A DNA stretch of 64,000 bases, from positions 62,001 through 126,000 of the forward strand of contig NZ_QTWS01000003.1 in NCBI RefSeq assembly GCF_003461245.1, read 5' to 3'. The first letter of the stretch is position 1; the number at the start of each line of letters is the position of its first letter. The position numbers and the translations under genes are program-made. The stretch comes from Blautia sp. AF19-10LB. Its GTDB lineage: Bacteria > Bacillota > Clostridia > Lachnospirales > Lachnospiraceae. Of the stretch, positions 1-8,524 are shown one piece after another. Under the pieces are notes generated by a model. That model saw nothing but the letters and a program-made list of their open reading frames with translations. It made no database searches and had not been told where the DNA came from.

Positions 1-175
1 TGGCTATGATTGGTGTTCTGGCACGGTCATCCAGCAGTTTTCGGATTGCTTCAGCTACCTGGTATCCGTTCATATGCGGCATCTGGATATCCATAAGGAT
101 CACATCATAATATCCCACCGGTTTTGCCTGCAGCATCTTCTGTGCATTATGACCTTTTTTACATATGATCTTCAT
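1..175 (-). pseudogene. Response-regulator receiver domain remnant, 5'-truncated and cut by window edge
   Basis: The minus strand reads from an ATG at 175 into the core of a CheY-like receiver domain. The phosphoacceptor block [17 protein letters not shown] is followed by an alpha-helix and TPIIA, the start of the conserved Thr strand. It closely resembles the receiver of the hybrid kinase at 5603-7663. A complete receiver has about 50 residues before the phosphoacceptor Asp, including the acidic pocket; here only about 30 precede it, and an in-frame TAA lies directly before the ATG. The first beta strand and acidic pair are therefore missing. It is probably the degenerate tail of a hybrid kinase gene, continuing left out of the window. 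A weak AGAGGA precedes the ATG, so translation as a short protein is not excluded. Confidence 0.6.
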
Positions 176-307
176 TTACATTCCTCTTTTGCTCAAAACT
201 TTCAGAAATATTTTTTGAATAACCGATATGTGTTATGTTATCACATTTTATGCTGCAATTCTATTTCTCAGGGGATTTTGCATTTTAATTTGTACTTATT
301 TGCATTT

Positions 308-1504
308 TTACTCCTTCTCCAGAAGTTTCTTATACGACATATCCATGCCGAATGCGCCAAACGGGGCGGTGATGATGATGGCCATGACTGCTACGGAGAG
401 GATGATCTTGCCGCAGCCAAGGCCTGCTGCCAGGGGGACGGAGCCAATGGCGGCCTGGACGGTTGCTTTTGGCAGATAGGCGAGTACGCAGAAAAGTCTT
501 TCTTTCGCATTGAGGTTTGTTTTTACCATGCATAGAAAGACTCCGCAGGCACGAAAAATAAGTGCGACCAGGATCATAAAGATTGCCGCAGCTCCGGCCT
601 CCAGGGTGTATCGGATATCCACCGCCGCACCGACAAGAACAAACAAAATGACTTCTGCTGCAAGCCAGAGTTTGCCAAATTTCTCGGATAAACGTTTTGA
701 GACAAAAGCAGTGCTTTTCATCTTGAGGACGCAGGCCATGCTGACAACTGCAAGAAGTCCGGATATGGCAATCTTTCCTTCCAGCCAGCCTTCGATCGCG
801 ATCAGCAGGAAGGAAACGCCCAGTACAATGATGACCTTCATGCTGTTTCTGACATAATGTTTTTTGGCGTATGCTGTCTCAAAAAACAGATAGAGAAGAT
901 ATCCGACAACCGCTCCCAGTGCAACTCCAAGTACGATTGATACCGGGATATTGAGGAAGGATTTTACATCTGCCTTATCTCCCTGCGCCATTCCAAGGAA
1001 TGTTGTGAACAGCACGATCACAAAAATATCATCACAGGATGCACCCGCCAGAATCATCTGCGGGATTGCTTTGCCTGTACCATATTTTGTTTCTATCAGT
1101 TTTACCATGCGTGGGACCACCACCGCCGGCGATACTGCTCCGAGGACGGCTCCCATGACTGCCGCATCCACTCTTGAGATTCCCAGGATCGCAGGCGCGC
1201 ACAGAATATAACCAAGGATCTCAAACGATGCCGGCACAAAAGACATCATAACGGCGGGGCGGCCTACTTTCTTAAGGTCTTCCAGATTCAGCGACAGTCC
1301 GGCTTTGAGAAGAATGATGATAAGTGCCATCTTTCGCAGATCTGCTGAGATTGACAGTATCGATGGATCCAGCAGGTCAAGCACATACGGTCCGAGAACG
1401 ATTCCCGTAACCAGCATGCCAATGATCCGTGGCAGTTTCAGATATCCGCAGATGGCCCCCATTGCAAGGCCAACCAGAAAAATAAGTGACAATGATGTTA
1501 ACAT
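308..1504 (-). CDS. Cation:proton antiporter (CPA family), under a fluoride riboswitch
   Basis: A 398-residue polytopic membrane protein with about twelve hydrophobic segments. The N-terminal half carries the CPA exchanger signature: a helix with GYLKLPRIIGMLVTGIVLGP, then LLKAGLSLNLEDLK, and an unwound-helix acidic pair in AGASCDDIFVIV. These are typical of monovalent cation/proton exchangers. An ATG further upstream at 1630 would give 440 residues, but the first 42 would be translated from riboswitch and terminator sequence. The ATG at 1504 has GGAGGA eight bases upstream and is the better start. The leader at 1555-1650 matches the fluoride aptamer, so the likely role is fluoride or pH relief, either by expelling fluoride or by correcting the ion gradient that HF entry disturbs. 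Direct fluoride transport is inference. Confidence 0.85.
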   Translation of the reverse strand: MLTSLSLIFLVGLAMGAICGYLKLPRIIGMLVTGIVLGPYVLDLLDPSILSISADLRKMALIIILLKAGLSLNLEDLKKVGRPAVMMSFVPASFEILGYILCAPAILGISRVDAAVMGAVLGAVSPAVVVPRMVKLIETKYGTGKAIPQMILAGASCDDIFVIVLFTTFLGMAQGDKADVKSFLNIPVSIVLGVALGAVVGYLLYLFFETAYAKKHYVRNSMKVIIVLGVSFLLIAIEGWLEGKIAISGLLAVVSMACVLKMKSTAFVSKRLSEKFGKLWLAAEVILFVLVGAAVDIRYTLEAGAAAIFMILVALIFRACGVFLCMVKTNLNAKERLFCVLAYLPKATVQAAIGSVPLAAGLGCGKIILSVAVMAIIITAPFGAFGMDMSYKKLLEKE

Positions 1505-1554
1505 AAAAAATTTCCTCCTTTTCTTTCCCTCAGACGCAATCAGCAGTACAACGC

Positions 1555-1650
1555 AAAAAGAGCTGACAACTTCTGCGACTGAATAATCGTAGAAGTCATC
1601 AGCTCTGAATAAGCAGTTTAGGTTTCCCATGGGAGAACTTCATTCCCAAT
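1555..1650 (-). promoter_or_regulatory. Fluoride riboswitch (crcB motif) with overlapping intrinsic terminator
   Basis: Reading the minus strand, 1647-1631 is GGGAATGAAGTTCTCCC, the GG-AUG-GUUC-CC hairpin that opens the crcB aptamer. It is followed by AAACTGC and then by the conserved GCTGATGACTTCTACG (1603-1588). That last block also forms the 5' arm of a hairpin whose 3' arm is 1578-1560, ending in AGCTCT and a run of five U (1559-1555). Ligand binding and the terminator therefore compete for the same bases, as expected of a fluoride ON switch: fluoride stabilises the aptamer and allows readthrough into the antiporter. Confidence 0.88.
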
Positions 1651-1658
1651 TCGGGTAA

Positions 1659-1687
1659 ATCATACTATTTTCGTAAAAGAAAGTCAA
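1659..1687 (-). promoter_or_regulatory. Sigma-A-type promoter of the fluoride riboswitch/antiporter transcript
   Basis: On the minus strand TTGACT (1687-1682) is followed, after exactly 17 bp, by TATGAT (1664-1659). Initiation would fall about ten bases before the first aptamer helix, which is the expected geometry for a short riboswitch leader. Confidence 0.8.
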
Positions 1688-1698
1688 GAATTTTTATT

Positions 1699-3069
1699 TT
1701 AGCACTGTCCTCTTTTTCCATTCTTAAGATCCTCTACAATCTCATTATAGCGTTTTTTATTTAAACGATAGAAGAACAGTACAATCGCGGTCACAATCCA
1801 GAGAATTCCGGGGATTGTTGAAAATGAGTGTTTCATGATACTGATGACAGCAGAATTCTGCGTCTGATTCGCAACATAACCATATTTACCAAGAAGCATT
1901 GCAAGCATCGCAGTTCCGATTGCCATTCCGATCTTATTTCCCAGTGAGACAAATGCATACTGGAATCCATCGTTCCGAAGACCCGTTTTCCATTCTCCAT
2001 ATTCCACACAGTCCGGGATGATTGCATAAATTGCAGTATTAAATCCAGAAAAGAAGAATTGTGTCACTCCTGCCAGTGCATAGAAAATGACTGCACTTTC
2101 TTTTACATTGAAAAAATACATGCTCAACATGGAAATACCGGTAAGCAGTGCAAAAACAGATGCAGTTCTTCCCTTGTTGTCAAGTTTACGGAATACTGGC
2201 TGGAAACATGCTGCTCCAATGATCGACGGGATAATAATGCACATGGAATATGTTGTATAATAAGCTGCATTTCCTTCCACATAAGTAAAATAATAGAGAA
2301 CATCTGCATTTCTTCCATAAAGAGTAAATCCAAAAAGTACCTGTCCGATCAGTGCAAGTATATATGGCCGGTTCTGCATAACTGCTTTTAGCTGAACTTT
2401 AATGGAAATTTTTTCTTTCTCCGGCGTTGTCACGGCTTCCTTTGTTTTTGCAAAGCAGAAGAAATGACATGCTGCAAAAATACATCCATAAATAATCGCT
2501 ACAAACAGATATCCATTTTTGGTGCTGTGGCTTCCGAGTTTACTGATCAGTGGAACCGTGATGATATTGATGATTCCAATTGCGATCATCGCCGCTACAG
2601 AACGGGATGTGTTGATCTTGGCACGCTCATCGATATCCTGTGTCATTGCTCCACAGAGGGTTCCATATGGAATATTTACGCAGGTGTATCCCAGAACCAG
2701 CAGACAGTAAGTAATGACCATATATATAATCTTTGCCTTGTCTGACCAGTCCGGATGTGCCCAGAAAGTCAGCATCAGAAGGATTGCTGTGACCGGTGCT
2801 GCAACCAGCAGCCACGGTCGGTATCTGCCCCATCTTGTCTTGGTCTTATCAGTCAGTCCTCCGACGATCGGATCGTTGATCGCATCCCAGAATCTTGAAA
2901 AAAGCATCAGCGCAGAAACCGCTGTCATACTGATTCCAAAAACATCCGTATAAAAGATCATCAGAAAATTACTCACAAACATCCAGCTGAAATTGCAGCC
3001 TACATCTCCAAATCCATACGCAATCTTGCTGATCAACGGCACTTTTCCATCTTTAAATTCTTTTCCCAT
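1699..3069 (-). CDS. MFS sugar:cation symporter, GPH (glycoside-pentoside-hexuronide) family
   Basis: A 456-residue, twelve-helix secondary transporter. The N-terminus, with KIAYGFGDVGCNFSW and then FWDAINDPIVGGLTDKT and RWGRYRPWLL, is the GPH (MelB/XynP-like) signature, including the conserved Asp of the cation site in DAINDP. The family imports galactosides, pentosides or hexuronides with Na+ or H+; the substrate cannot be read from sequence. It starts 23 bases after the stop of the dehydrogenase at 3092-4120 and has its own AGGAG, so the two form one transcript. That pairing suggests uptake of a polyol, hexuronide or unusual sugar that the dehydrogenase oxidises, under the neighbouring ROK repressor. 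Confidence 0.88.
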   Translation of the reverse strand: MGKEFKDGKVPLISKIAYGFGDVGCNFSWMFVSNFLMIFYTDVFGISMTAVSALMLFSRFWDAINDPIVGGLTDKTKTRWGRYRPWLLVAAPVTAILLMLTFWAHPDWSDKAKIIYMVITYCLLVLGYTCVNIPYGTLCGAMTQDIDERAKINTSRSVAAMIAIGIINIITVPLISKLGSHSTKNGYLFVAIIYGCIFAACHFFCFAKTKEAVTTPEKEKISIKVQLKAVMQNRPYILALIGQVLFGFTLYGRNADVLYYFTYVEGNAAYYTTYSMCIIIPSIIGAACFQPVFRKLDNKGRTASVFALLTGISMLSMYFFNVKESAVIFYALAGVTQFFFSGFNTAIYAIIPDCVEYGEWKTGLRNDGFQYAFVSLGNKIGMAIGTAMLAMLLGKYGYVANQTQNSAVISIMKHSFSTIPGILWIVTAIVLFFYRLNKKRYNEIVEDLKNGKRGQC

Positions 3070-3091
3070 GGCTTCTCCTGCTTCCTTCGCT

Positions 3092-4120
3092 TTATTTTTC
3101 CTGTACGTTGATAATGACTTTCATTGTTGTTTCACGGTTGTCATCAATGTAGTGATATGCTTCCAGATAATCCTTGAATGCAAATGTTTTGGAGATCAGA
3201 GGTCTTAAATGCACTTTGCCTTCATTTACAAGTTTAATACCATCTACATAATCATCGTGGCGATACATCATAGTGCTCTTGATATCCAGCTCATGGTCAT
3301 TTGCTACAGCCAGATCGATTTCTGCCATTCCTGCAAAAACTGCAACCAGTACGATCACGCTGCCCTTTCTTGCATATTTGATTGCCTGTCCCATTGTGAT
3401 ATTATTTCCGGCACAGTCATAGATCACATCTGCTTTGTCCGGTCCAAAAGCTTCTACCATCACTTCTCCAAAGTCTTTGTTCTTTGTATTGACGCAGACA
3501 TCAATTCCACATTCCTGTGCTTTTTTGAGACGAAGATCACTGACATCTGTGATCATGACTTTGGCGGCTCCCATTCCTTTGGCAGCCTGTGCCACCAGGT
3601 TTCCGATCGGACCTGCTCCAAGGACTGCAATATTCATGCCTTTCACATCGCCCATCTGTTTTACTCCGTGAACTGCAACTGCCAGCGGCTCGATCATTGC
3701 ACCTTCCTCATAGGACATTTCCTCTGGAAGTGGTGTTACCTTGGATGCATCTACTGCGAAGTATTCGGATGCCGTTCCGGTTGTCTGGAATCCCATAACC
3801 TTCAGTTCCTCGCAGAGATTATATTTTCCATGGCGGCATGGATAGCAGTGTCCACAATATACCTGTGGTTCAATGGTGATCTTCTGTCCTTTATGAAATC
3901 CTGTTACATTAGCTCCAAGTTCTACGATTTCTCCGGAAACTTCATGTCCCTGTGTAACCGGATATTTCGTAAAAGGATGTTTGCCGTGATATACATGGAT
4001 ATCTGATCCGCAGATTCCGATATTCATGATCTTTACAAGAACCTGATCGTCCTTTACTTCCGGAACCGGAACCTCTCTGAAAATAATTTCTCCTGGTTTT
4101 GTCATTACCTGCTGTAACAT
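3092..4120 (-). CDS. Zinc-dependent medium-chain alcohol/polyol dehydrogenase
   Basis: A 342-residue MDR-superfamily dehydrogenase of the sorbitol/L-iditol/L-threonine dehydrogenase group. Visible motifs in order: the catalytic zinc ligands in GICGSDIHVYHG and GHEVSGEIVELG, the structural zinc cysteines in CGHCYPCRHGKYNLC, and the NAD-binding Rossmann glycines in AVLGAGPIGNLVAQ. EPLAVAVHG supplies the second-shell catalytic Glu. It would oxidise a secondary alcohol of a sugar or polyol using NAD+. It is the first gene of the transcript that includes the GPH symporter. A strong AAGGAGG precedes the ATG. The exact substrate is unknown. Confidence 0.87.
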   Translation of the reverse strand: MLQQVMTKPGEIIFREVPVPEVKDDQVLVKIMNIGICGSDIHVYHGKHPFTKYPVTQGHEVSGEIVELGANVTGFHKGQKITIEPQVYCGHCYPCRHGKYNLCEELKVMGFQTTGTASEYFAVDASKVTPLPEEMSYEEGAMIEPLAVAVHGVKQMGDVKGMNIAVLGAGPIGNLVAQAAKGMGAAKVMITDVSDLRLKKAQECGIDVCVNTKNKDFGEVMVEAFGPDKADVIYDCAGNNITMGQAIKYARKGSVIVLVAVFAGMAEIDLAVANDHELDIKSTMMYRHDDYVDGIKLVNEGKVHLRPLISKTFAFKDYLEAYHYIDDNRETTMKVIINVQEK

Positions 4121-4153
4121 AATAGTTTCCTCCTTGTTTTCGTTATGTATTAT

Positions 4154-4177
4154 CTTTTATTAAATGTTTTATTAAAG
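4154..4177. promoter_or_regulatory. Putative ROK-repressor operator (24 bp), dehydrogenase-symporter promoter
   Basis: A 24-base AT-rich element with ends CTTTTATTAAAT and GTTTTATTAAAG. It matches the element at 5493-5516, next to the ROK gene's own promoter, at 20 of 24 positions. It lies just downstream of the predicted -10 box of the operon, so a bound protein would block initiation. Confidence 0.6.
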
Positions 4178-4184
4178 TAATTAC

Positions 4185-4213
4185 ATTATTATTCAGAAAC
4201 TCTCTTTTGTCAA
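4185..4213 (-). promoter_or_regulatory. Promoter of the dehydrogenase-symporter operon
   Basis: TTGACA (4213-4208) and AATAAT (4190-4185) on the minus strand, spaced 17 bp. The predicted start falls at the edge of the putative ROK operator. Confidence 0.6.
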
Positions 4214-4301
4214 GAGTGTTCTTATCACTTCTCTCTATTGCACAATATTAGAAATCAGTTTTTGTGCAGGTTTCATAGATACACTGTGCATCATCCCACA
4301 A

Positions 4302-4353
4302 CAAAAAATCTCTGAGCAAAATCTGCCTTTTGACAGACCTTGTTCAGAGATTT
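4302..4353 (-). terminator. Intrinsic terminator after the ROK gene
   Basis: The minus strand forms a stem from AAATCTCTGAACAA and TTGCTCAGAGATTT, with an inner stem between, followed by TTTTTTGTTG. It separates the ROK gene from the operon it probably controls. Confidence 0.8.
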
Positions 4354-4376
4354 CCGAAAATAAAAGTTCTCAGCTT

Positions 4377-5480
4377 CTATTCTATATTTTTGATAAAATC
4401 CTGTAAAAAATGTTTCGCAGCACCTACTGCGGATGCTTCTCTCTTGTAGGAGCAGTTTCTGAGATACCGGATATCATGATCGAAGCCATTGTATTCCATC
4501 ACTTTTTCCCCCAGTGGAAGCATATGTTCTGCCAGATATCCACCAACTTCTCCACCAAGGATGATATCCATATCGTATGCCATACGCAGATTTGAGATCA
4601 GGACCGCCAGCATATCCAGATATTCGCTCCATTTTTCTTCCGCTGCTTCGTCACCGGATTTTAACTGTTCCATAAACGTTTCCAGAGAATTGATTTCATC
4701 TGTAAGTGCACTTGCTGCACAGTAGGCATCCGCACACCCTTTCTTGCCACAATAGCATTTACGTCCTCCCGGAACCAGAATCATATGTCCGAATTCTCCT
4801 GCCTTCTGATTTTCTCCCTGAAACAGCTTTCCACCAATACAGAATGCTCCGCCCAGCGTATTGTTCAGTGACAGGTAGATTGCATTTTTATATTTGTTCA
4901 TATCCTCTGCCATCATTGCCGCATTTGCATCATTTTCGAAATAAACCGGAAGATCAAATGCCTGTTCCAAAAAACTCAGGCTGTAATTTTCCAGCTGCAA
5001 TGCATGTGATTTTATAAGCAGATGGGCTTTCTGACTGATGATTCCCGGAATTGAAATACCAATTCCAAGAATCCGGTCCTGATACTCTGTGTCCTTCAGA
5101 AATTCTGATGTCAGTACAGAAAGATCCTGACAGTAAGATGCATCCGGTGAAAACTTCATACGGACACGCCTGAATTTCACGATTTCATATTTCAGGTTTA
5201 CAAGTACTATCCCCACATGATTTGCTGTGATCACAATTCCTACAGAATATCTGTAGGACGGATTGATTCCTATGCTTTTTGCCTTGCGTCCACCAGTAGA
5301 TTCATATTCTCCGGTTTCTATAATGATTCCTTTTGCGATCAGATCATTTATATTTGAAAGAACTGTGGGCATACTCAAGTTCAGATTTTTGGATACTTCT
5401 GCCTTGGATGTTATTTGATTGTTGATCACATAATTCAGGATTCTGGATCTTGTGATAGTTTTTTTATCTGTTCCAGCCAT
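4377..5480 (-). CDS. ROK-family transcriptional repressor (NagC/XylR type)
   Basis: A 367-residue protein with an N-terminal winged helix-turn-helix (residues about 5-65; SKAEVSKNLNLSMPTVLSN is the recognition region). A ROK sugar-binding domain follows, with FENDANAAMMAE and the zinc motif CYCGKKGCADAYC, the CxCGxxGCxxxxC consensus. ROK repressors release DNA when a sugar or sugar phosphate binds. The promoter directly upstream carries a 24-bp element shared with the dehydrogenase-symporter promoter. I infer that it represses both itself and that operon. An AGAGG ribosome binding site precedes the ATG. Confidence 0.88.
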   Translation of the reverse strand: MAGTDKKTITRSRILNYVINNQITSKAEVSKNLNLSMPTVLSNINDLIAKGIIIETGEYESTGGRKAKSIGINPSYRYSVGIVITANHVGIVLVNLKYEIVKFRRVRMKFSPDASYCQDLSVLTSEFLKDTEYQDRILGIGISIPGIISQKAHLLIKSHALQLENYSLSFLEQAFDLPVYFENDANAAMMAEDMNKYKNAIYLSLNNTLGGAFCIGGKLFQGENQKAGEFGHMILVPGGRKCYCGKKGCADAYCAASALTDEINSLETFMEQLKSGDEAAEEKWSEYLDMLAVLISNLRMAYDMDIILGGEVGGYLAEHMLPLGEKVMEYNGFDHDIRYLRNCSYKREASAVGAAKHFLQDFIKNIE

Positions 5481-5492
5481 TTTTGCCGACCT

Positions 5493-5516
5493 CTTTTATC
5501 AATTATTTTATAAAAG
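5493..5516. promoter_or_regulatory. Putative ROK autoregulatory operator (24 bp)
   Basis: Ends CTTTTATCAATT and ATTTTATAAAAG, 20 of 24 bases identical to the element at 4154-4177. It begins one base after the -10 box of the ROK promoter, a classical repression position. Confidence 0.6.
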
Positions 5517-5517
5517 A

Positions 5518-5546
5518 ATCATAACTTTTCTTTTGACATTTGTAAA
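5518..5546 (-). promoter_or_regulatory. Promoter of the ROK repressor gene
   Basis: TTTACA (5546-5541), 17-bp spacer, TATGAT (5523-5518) on the minus strand, abutting the putative operator. Confidence 0.65.
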
Positions 5547-5550
5547 GCAC

Positions 5551-5580
5551 AAAAATACCACCCGACAAATGTCAGATGGT
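5551..5580 (-). terminator. Intrinsic terminator after the hybrid kinase
   Basis: Minus-strand stem ACCATCTGACATTTGTCGGG with the closing TGGT arm, followed by ATTTTTG. It lies 22 bases beyond the kinase stop codon. Confidence 0.65.
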
Positions 5581-5602
5581 ACCTTATGTATTGTGTTTGA
5601 AA

Positions 5603-7663
5603 TTATGATTTTCCCAGCACCTCGTCCAGCGTCGAGAAAAGTACATTTATACTGATCGGCTTCGCAATATGTCCGTCCATACCTGCTTCGAAAGCTCTCT
5701 GGCGGTCTTCTTCGAAGGCATTGGCGGTCATGGCGATGATCGGGATGTGGCTTCTTGGATCGTTAAGTGCCCGGATCACTTTGGTTGCCTCGTAACCATC
5801 CATGTGCGGCATCTGAATATCCATGAGGATCAGGTCATAGTAATCCTCCGGTTTCGCCTTCAGGGTTTCCACACATTTAACACCGTCTGTTACGTGTTCT
5901 GTCTCAAGACCGCTTTCTCCGAGAAGTTCCATCGCAATCTCTGCGTTCAGTTCATTATCCTCTGCCAGCAGGATACGTTTGCCTTTGAAATTCCGGAATA
6001 TCTGACCGGACTGTTCTTCCTTCCTGGACTGGATCTGCTCTTCTGTCGCTGTCGGGAAGGACAGGACGATGGTTGTCTTGGTCCCCTTTCCGGCTTTACT
6101 CGAAACATTGATAGTTCCGCCCATCAGGTCAACCAGTGCTTTGACAATCGGAAGTCCAAGACCTGTACCGGTCACATGACTCTCTGTAGTCGTTCTTTCT
6201 CTCGTAAATTCCTCAAAAATATGAGGCAGATACTCCTCACTCATTCCAATTCCGGTATCGGCAACTACGATCCTGAATGAAGTGTGTCCCTCTTTGGAAT
6301 AGTGGAATTCTGAAATATCAACTACAATACTGCCGCCATCCGGTGTGTACTTGATCGAATTGCTTACGATATTAAGCAGGATCTCTCTTACTTTGGTCCT
6401 GTCACAGATCACATACGGATGGTCTGAATTCAGTATACAGGTGTACTTAAGATTTTTCTTATGGAGTTCCGGCTCAAAAACCGCCTGGAGAGAATTCACA
6501 AGATCCTTAAAACATCCTACTTCCGGTTTCAGCTCCGCTTCACCACTTTCGATCCGTGCCATCTCAAGCACATAATTGAGCAATGAAAGTAAAAATGAAC
6601 TCGATGACTTGATCTTGCCAACATACTCCACAACCTTCTCACGATCATCCGCATGTTTCTCCAGAAGGTCTGAGAAACCGATGATCGCATTCATCGGTGT
6701 ACGGATATCGTGGCTCATATTAAAGAGGAAACGTGTCTTTGCTTCATTCGCGATTCTGGCTTCTTCGGCAGCTTTCTCCAGTTCTTTCTCATGAATATAT
6801 TCACGATAACGCCGCATCTGAAACTGCATATATCCCTCTGCCAGCAATATCGCAATTGCTACTGCGATCAGTATTGTCAGTGCCTTCTGGATATTGCTGA
6901 TCCATCCGTTCTCCGGTACAATATCAAAATACCAGGTATCGTTTGGTACAGAGCAGGCAACTTCCATTGAATTTTTCAGTGTTTCATTGTCACTTTCCGC
7001 AATGACAACTTTCTTCCCGGTATCTATGTCTTTCTTCCAGATCTGGTAATGGTATCCTGCATTCTCAAGTTTGTTCAGTTCTGTTTCCTGGATAAATTTA
7101 TTCCAGTCGATGACCAGAATAGAAAATCCCCAGAACTGCTCTTTTCCCGATTCATCCGCTGTGTAAATCGGATCAAAAAGAAGTGCTCCGACTCCTCCCT
7201 GTACCAGATCAAATGGTCCTGCGATCGTGTATTCTCCACTGTCTTTCGCAAGGTTGGCTGCTGCTTTTCGCTCGGAATCTCTGAGCATGTCCAGACCGAT
7301 TGCCTGTTCATTTCCCTCAAGAGGGTATACCTGTGAAACTGCGCCATCCTTTGCAAGCTCACGCGCTGATATCACGTAGTTCTCATCCTGCATCAGTTGA
7401 GACAATTCTGAGAACTCTTCGTCCGTGATCTCATGCTTCTCTTCTATGAGCTTTTTCATGAGTTCTGACTCTGACAGGTATTTATTTAACTGTGCTTCTA
7501 CCTTGCCGACAGTCGTCTCGGCAGTATAGGATGCCTTAAGTTTCTCTCTCTTTTCCTGATTCAGATTCACCAGATAGATACAGCCAATGGTAATTAAAAA
7601 AGTAATACAGAAAACAAGGAGTGCCCGGACTCTCATTATTTTGGCATCTTTTTTTGTTTGCAT
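5603..7663 (-). CDS. Membrane hybrid sensor histidine kinase (CHASE-like sensor, HisKA, HATPase, receiver)
   Basis: A 686-residue protein. It has a first membrane helix (about 12-32), an extracytoplasmic CHASE-like sensor (about 60-250; [14 protein letters not shown]) and a second membrane helix (257-275). A HisKA domain follows, with phosphoacceptor His318 in [11 protein letters not shown]. The HATPase domain has an N box near Asn435, DTGIG (469-473) and GTGLGL (499-504). The C-terminal receiver has phosphoacceptor Asp615. It would autophosphorylate on His and pass phosphate to its own receiver, probably through a separate phosphotransfer partner. In-frame ATGs upstream (7726, 7879) would add residues copied from the preceding terminator region, so 7663 was preferred; the start is uncertain. 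No output regulator is adjacent. Confidence 0.85.
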   Translation of the reverse strand: MQTKKDAKIMRVRALLVFCITFLITIGCIYLVNLNQEKREKLKASYTAETTVGKVEAQLNKYLSESELMKKLIEEKHEITDEEFSELSQLMQDENYVISARELAKDGAVSQVYPLEGNEQAIGLDMLRDSERKAAANLAKDSGEYTIAGPFDLVQGGVGALLFDPIYTADESGKEQFWGFSILVIDWNKFIQETELNKLENAGYHYQIWKKDIDTGKKVVIAESDNETLKNSMEVACSVPNDTWYFDIVPENGWISNIQKALTILIAVAIAILLAEGYMQFQMRRYREYIHEKELEKAAEEARIANEAKTRFLFNMSHDIRTPMNAIIGFSDLLEKHADDREKVVEYVGKIKSSSSFLLSLLNYVLEMARIESGEAELKPEVGCFKDLVNSLQAVFEPELHKKNLKYTCILNSDHPYVICDRTKVREILLNIVSNSIKYTPDGGSIVVDISEFHYSKEGHTSFRIVVADTGIGMSEEYLPHIFEEFTRERTTTESHVTGTGLGLPIVKALVDLMGGTINVSSKAGKGTKTTIVLSFPTATEEQIQSRKEEQSGQIFRNFKGKRILLAEDNELNAEIAMELLGESGLETEHVTDGVKCVETLKAKPEDYYDLILMDIQMPHMDGYEATKVIRALNDPRSHIPIIAMTANAFEEDRQRAFEAGMDGHIAKPISINVLFSTLDEVLGKS

Positions 7664-7831
7664 ATCTTTCTTCTCATCATTTTCGTAAATTTCTGAGTAA
7701 GTAAAAACATTCTCACACAGATTCATTCTTCGCTGCTTTTTATTATAATGGAATCCGGCGTATAAATCCAGTTCTTTCTGGCAAACACGCCAGCAAATAC
7801 TAATCAGTGAAAGGCTCTTCGATATATATGC

Positions 7832-7869
7832 AAAAAAACTGACTCGCCAGGAAATCCGACGGGTCAGTT
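7832..7869 (-). terminator. Intrinsic terminator after the DUF362 remnant
   Basis: Minus-strand arms AACTGACCCGTCG and CGAGTCAGTT around a short loop, followed by TTTTTTTG. A good terminator, so the truncated gene keeps its original 3' end. Confidence 0.8.
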
Positions 7870-7908
7870 TTTGTATCATCTGCTATTTGAGTTATCTTTT
7901 TTGAAAGA

Positions 7909-8457
7909 TCATCCTTCGAACGGAACAACGTCTTTGACGGCATCTGCCAGTGTGATCTCAGCATCATCATTGTCGATGTCGATCAGGTGATAGCGGTCAT
8001 TTCCCATGCCCATTTCTTTCATGTAGGTAAGCTGGCGAAGTCCATGGCGGGTTGTGATTCTCTCTACCAGTGCTTTGCGGTCATCCTCTCCAAGTGCAAA
8101 TACCAGGTCGACAGACGCCTGGTCGATTGCAAGGATATCTGTGGATGCAAGAATTCCGATATTCGGTGTAACGACCGGTTCTGCTCCGACACCTTCGCAG
8201 TCACAGGAAACAGACATGTTTCTCAGACAGTTGATGTATGCGATCTGTTTACCGAAATGATCTACCGTTGCTTTGGAAGATTCTGTGATGCGCTCCATCA
8301 GTTCTTCCTCTGCAATGCTCCACATATTCGAGGAACCTTCTACGGTGTGGATCATTCCTTTGCCGATACGTCCGTCTGCACAGCCGATACCAATGTTCTT
8401 GTTGGATCCGCCGAAACCACCCATGGTATGCCCTTTGAAATGTGTCAGGACAAGCAT
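7909..8457 (-). pseudogene. DUF362-family protein, C-terminal half only (5' truncated)
   Basis: It encodes 182 residues beginning at LVLTHFKGHTMGGFGGSNKN, which is the middle of a DUF362 (PF04015) protein; family members are usually 300-400 residues. The conserved FKGH and GGFGG-KN motifs, the cysteines in SVSCDCEG and the ASTDILAIDQA block are intact. The N-terminal half is absent. The reading frame runs about ten codons upstream of the first ATG before a stop, and there is no ribosome binding site. Only 67 bases separate it from the stop codon of the upstream kinase, with no terminator between. This looks like a deletion that joined the kinase 3' end to the middle of a DUF362 gene. Family function is unknown; some members carry ferredoxin cysteines, which are not seen here. 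Confidence 0.75.
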
Positions 8458-8524
8458 GGAATCATAAATAATTTTATTATAGACCCTGAAATCAGGTTGA
8501 GGTCAATATCTTTCTGCAAAAAAG

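Noticed and set aside
176..307. Possible gene or RNA in the gap
   Set aside because: AT-rich, no frame with a ribosome binding site and no strong stem was seen.
1505..1630. N-terminal extension of the antiporter from the ATG at 1630
   Set aside because: The 42 extra codons are the fluoride aptamer and terminator, which are RNA elements; GGAGGA sits before the ATG at 1504.
3209..4006. 265-codon plus-strand frame
   Set aside because: Shadow of the zinc dehydrogenase.
7664..7879. 72-residue N-terminal extension of the hybrid kinase
   Set aside because: It runs through the terminator of the preceding gene (7832-7869) and is not expected to be translated; the membrane helix starts just after Met 7663.
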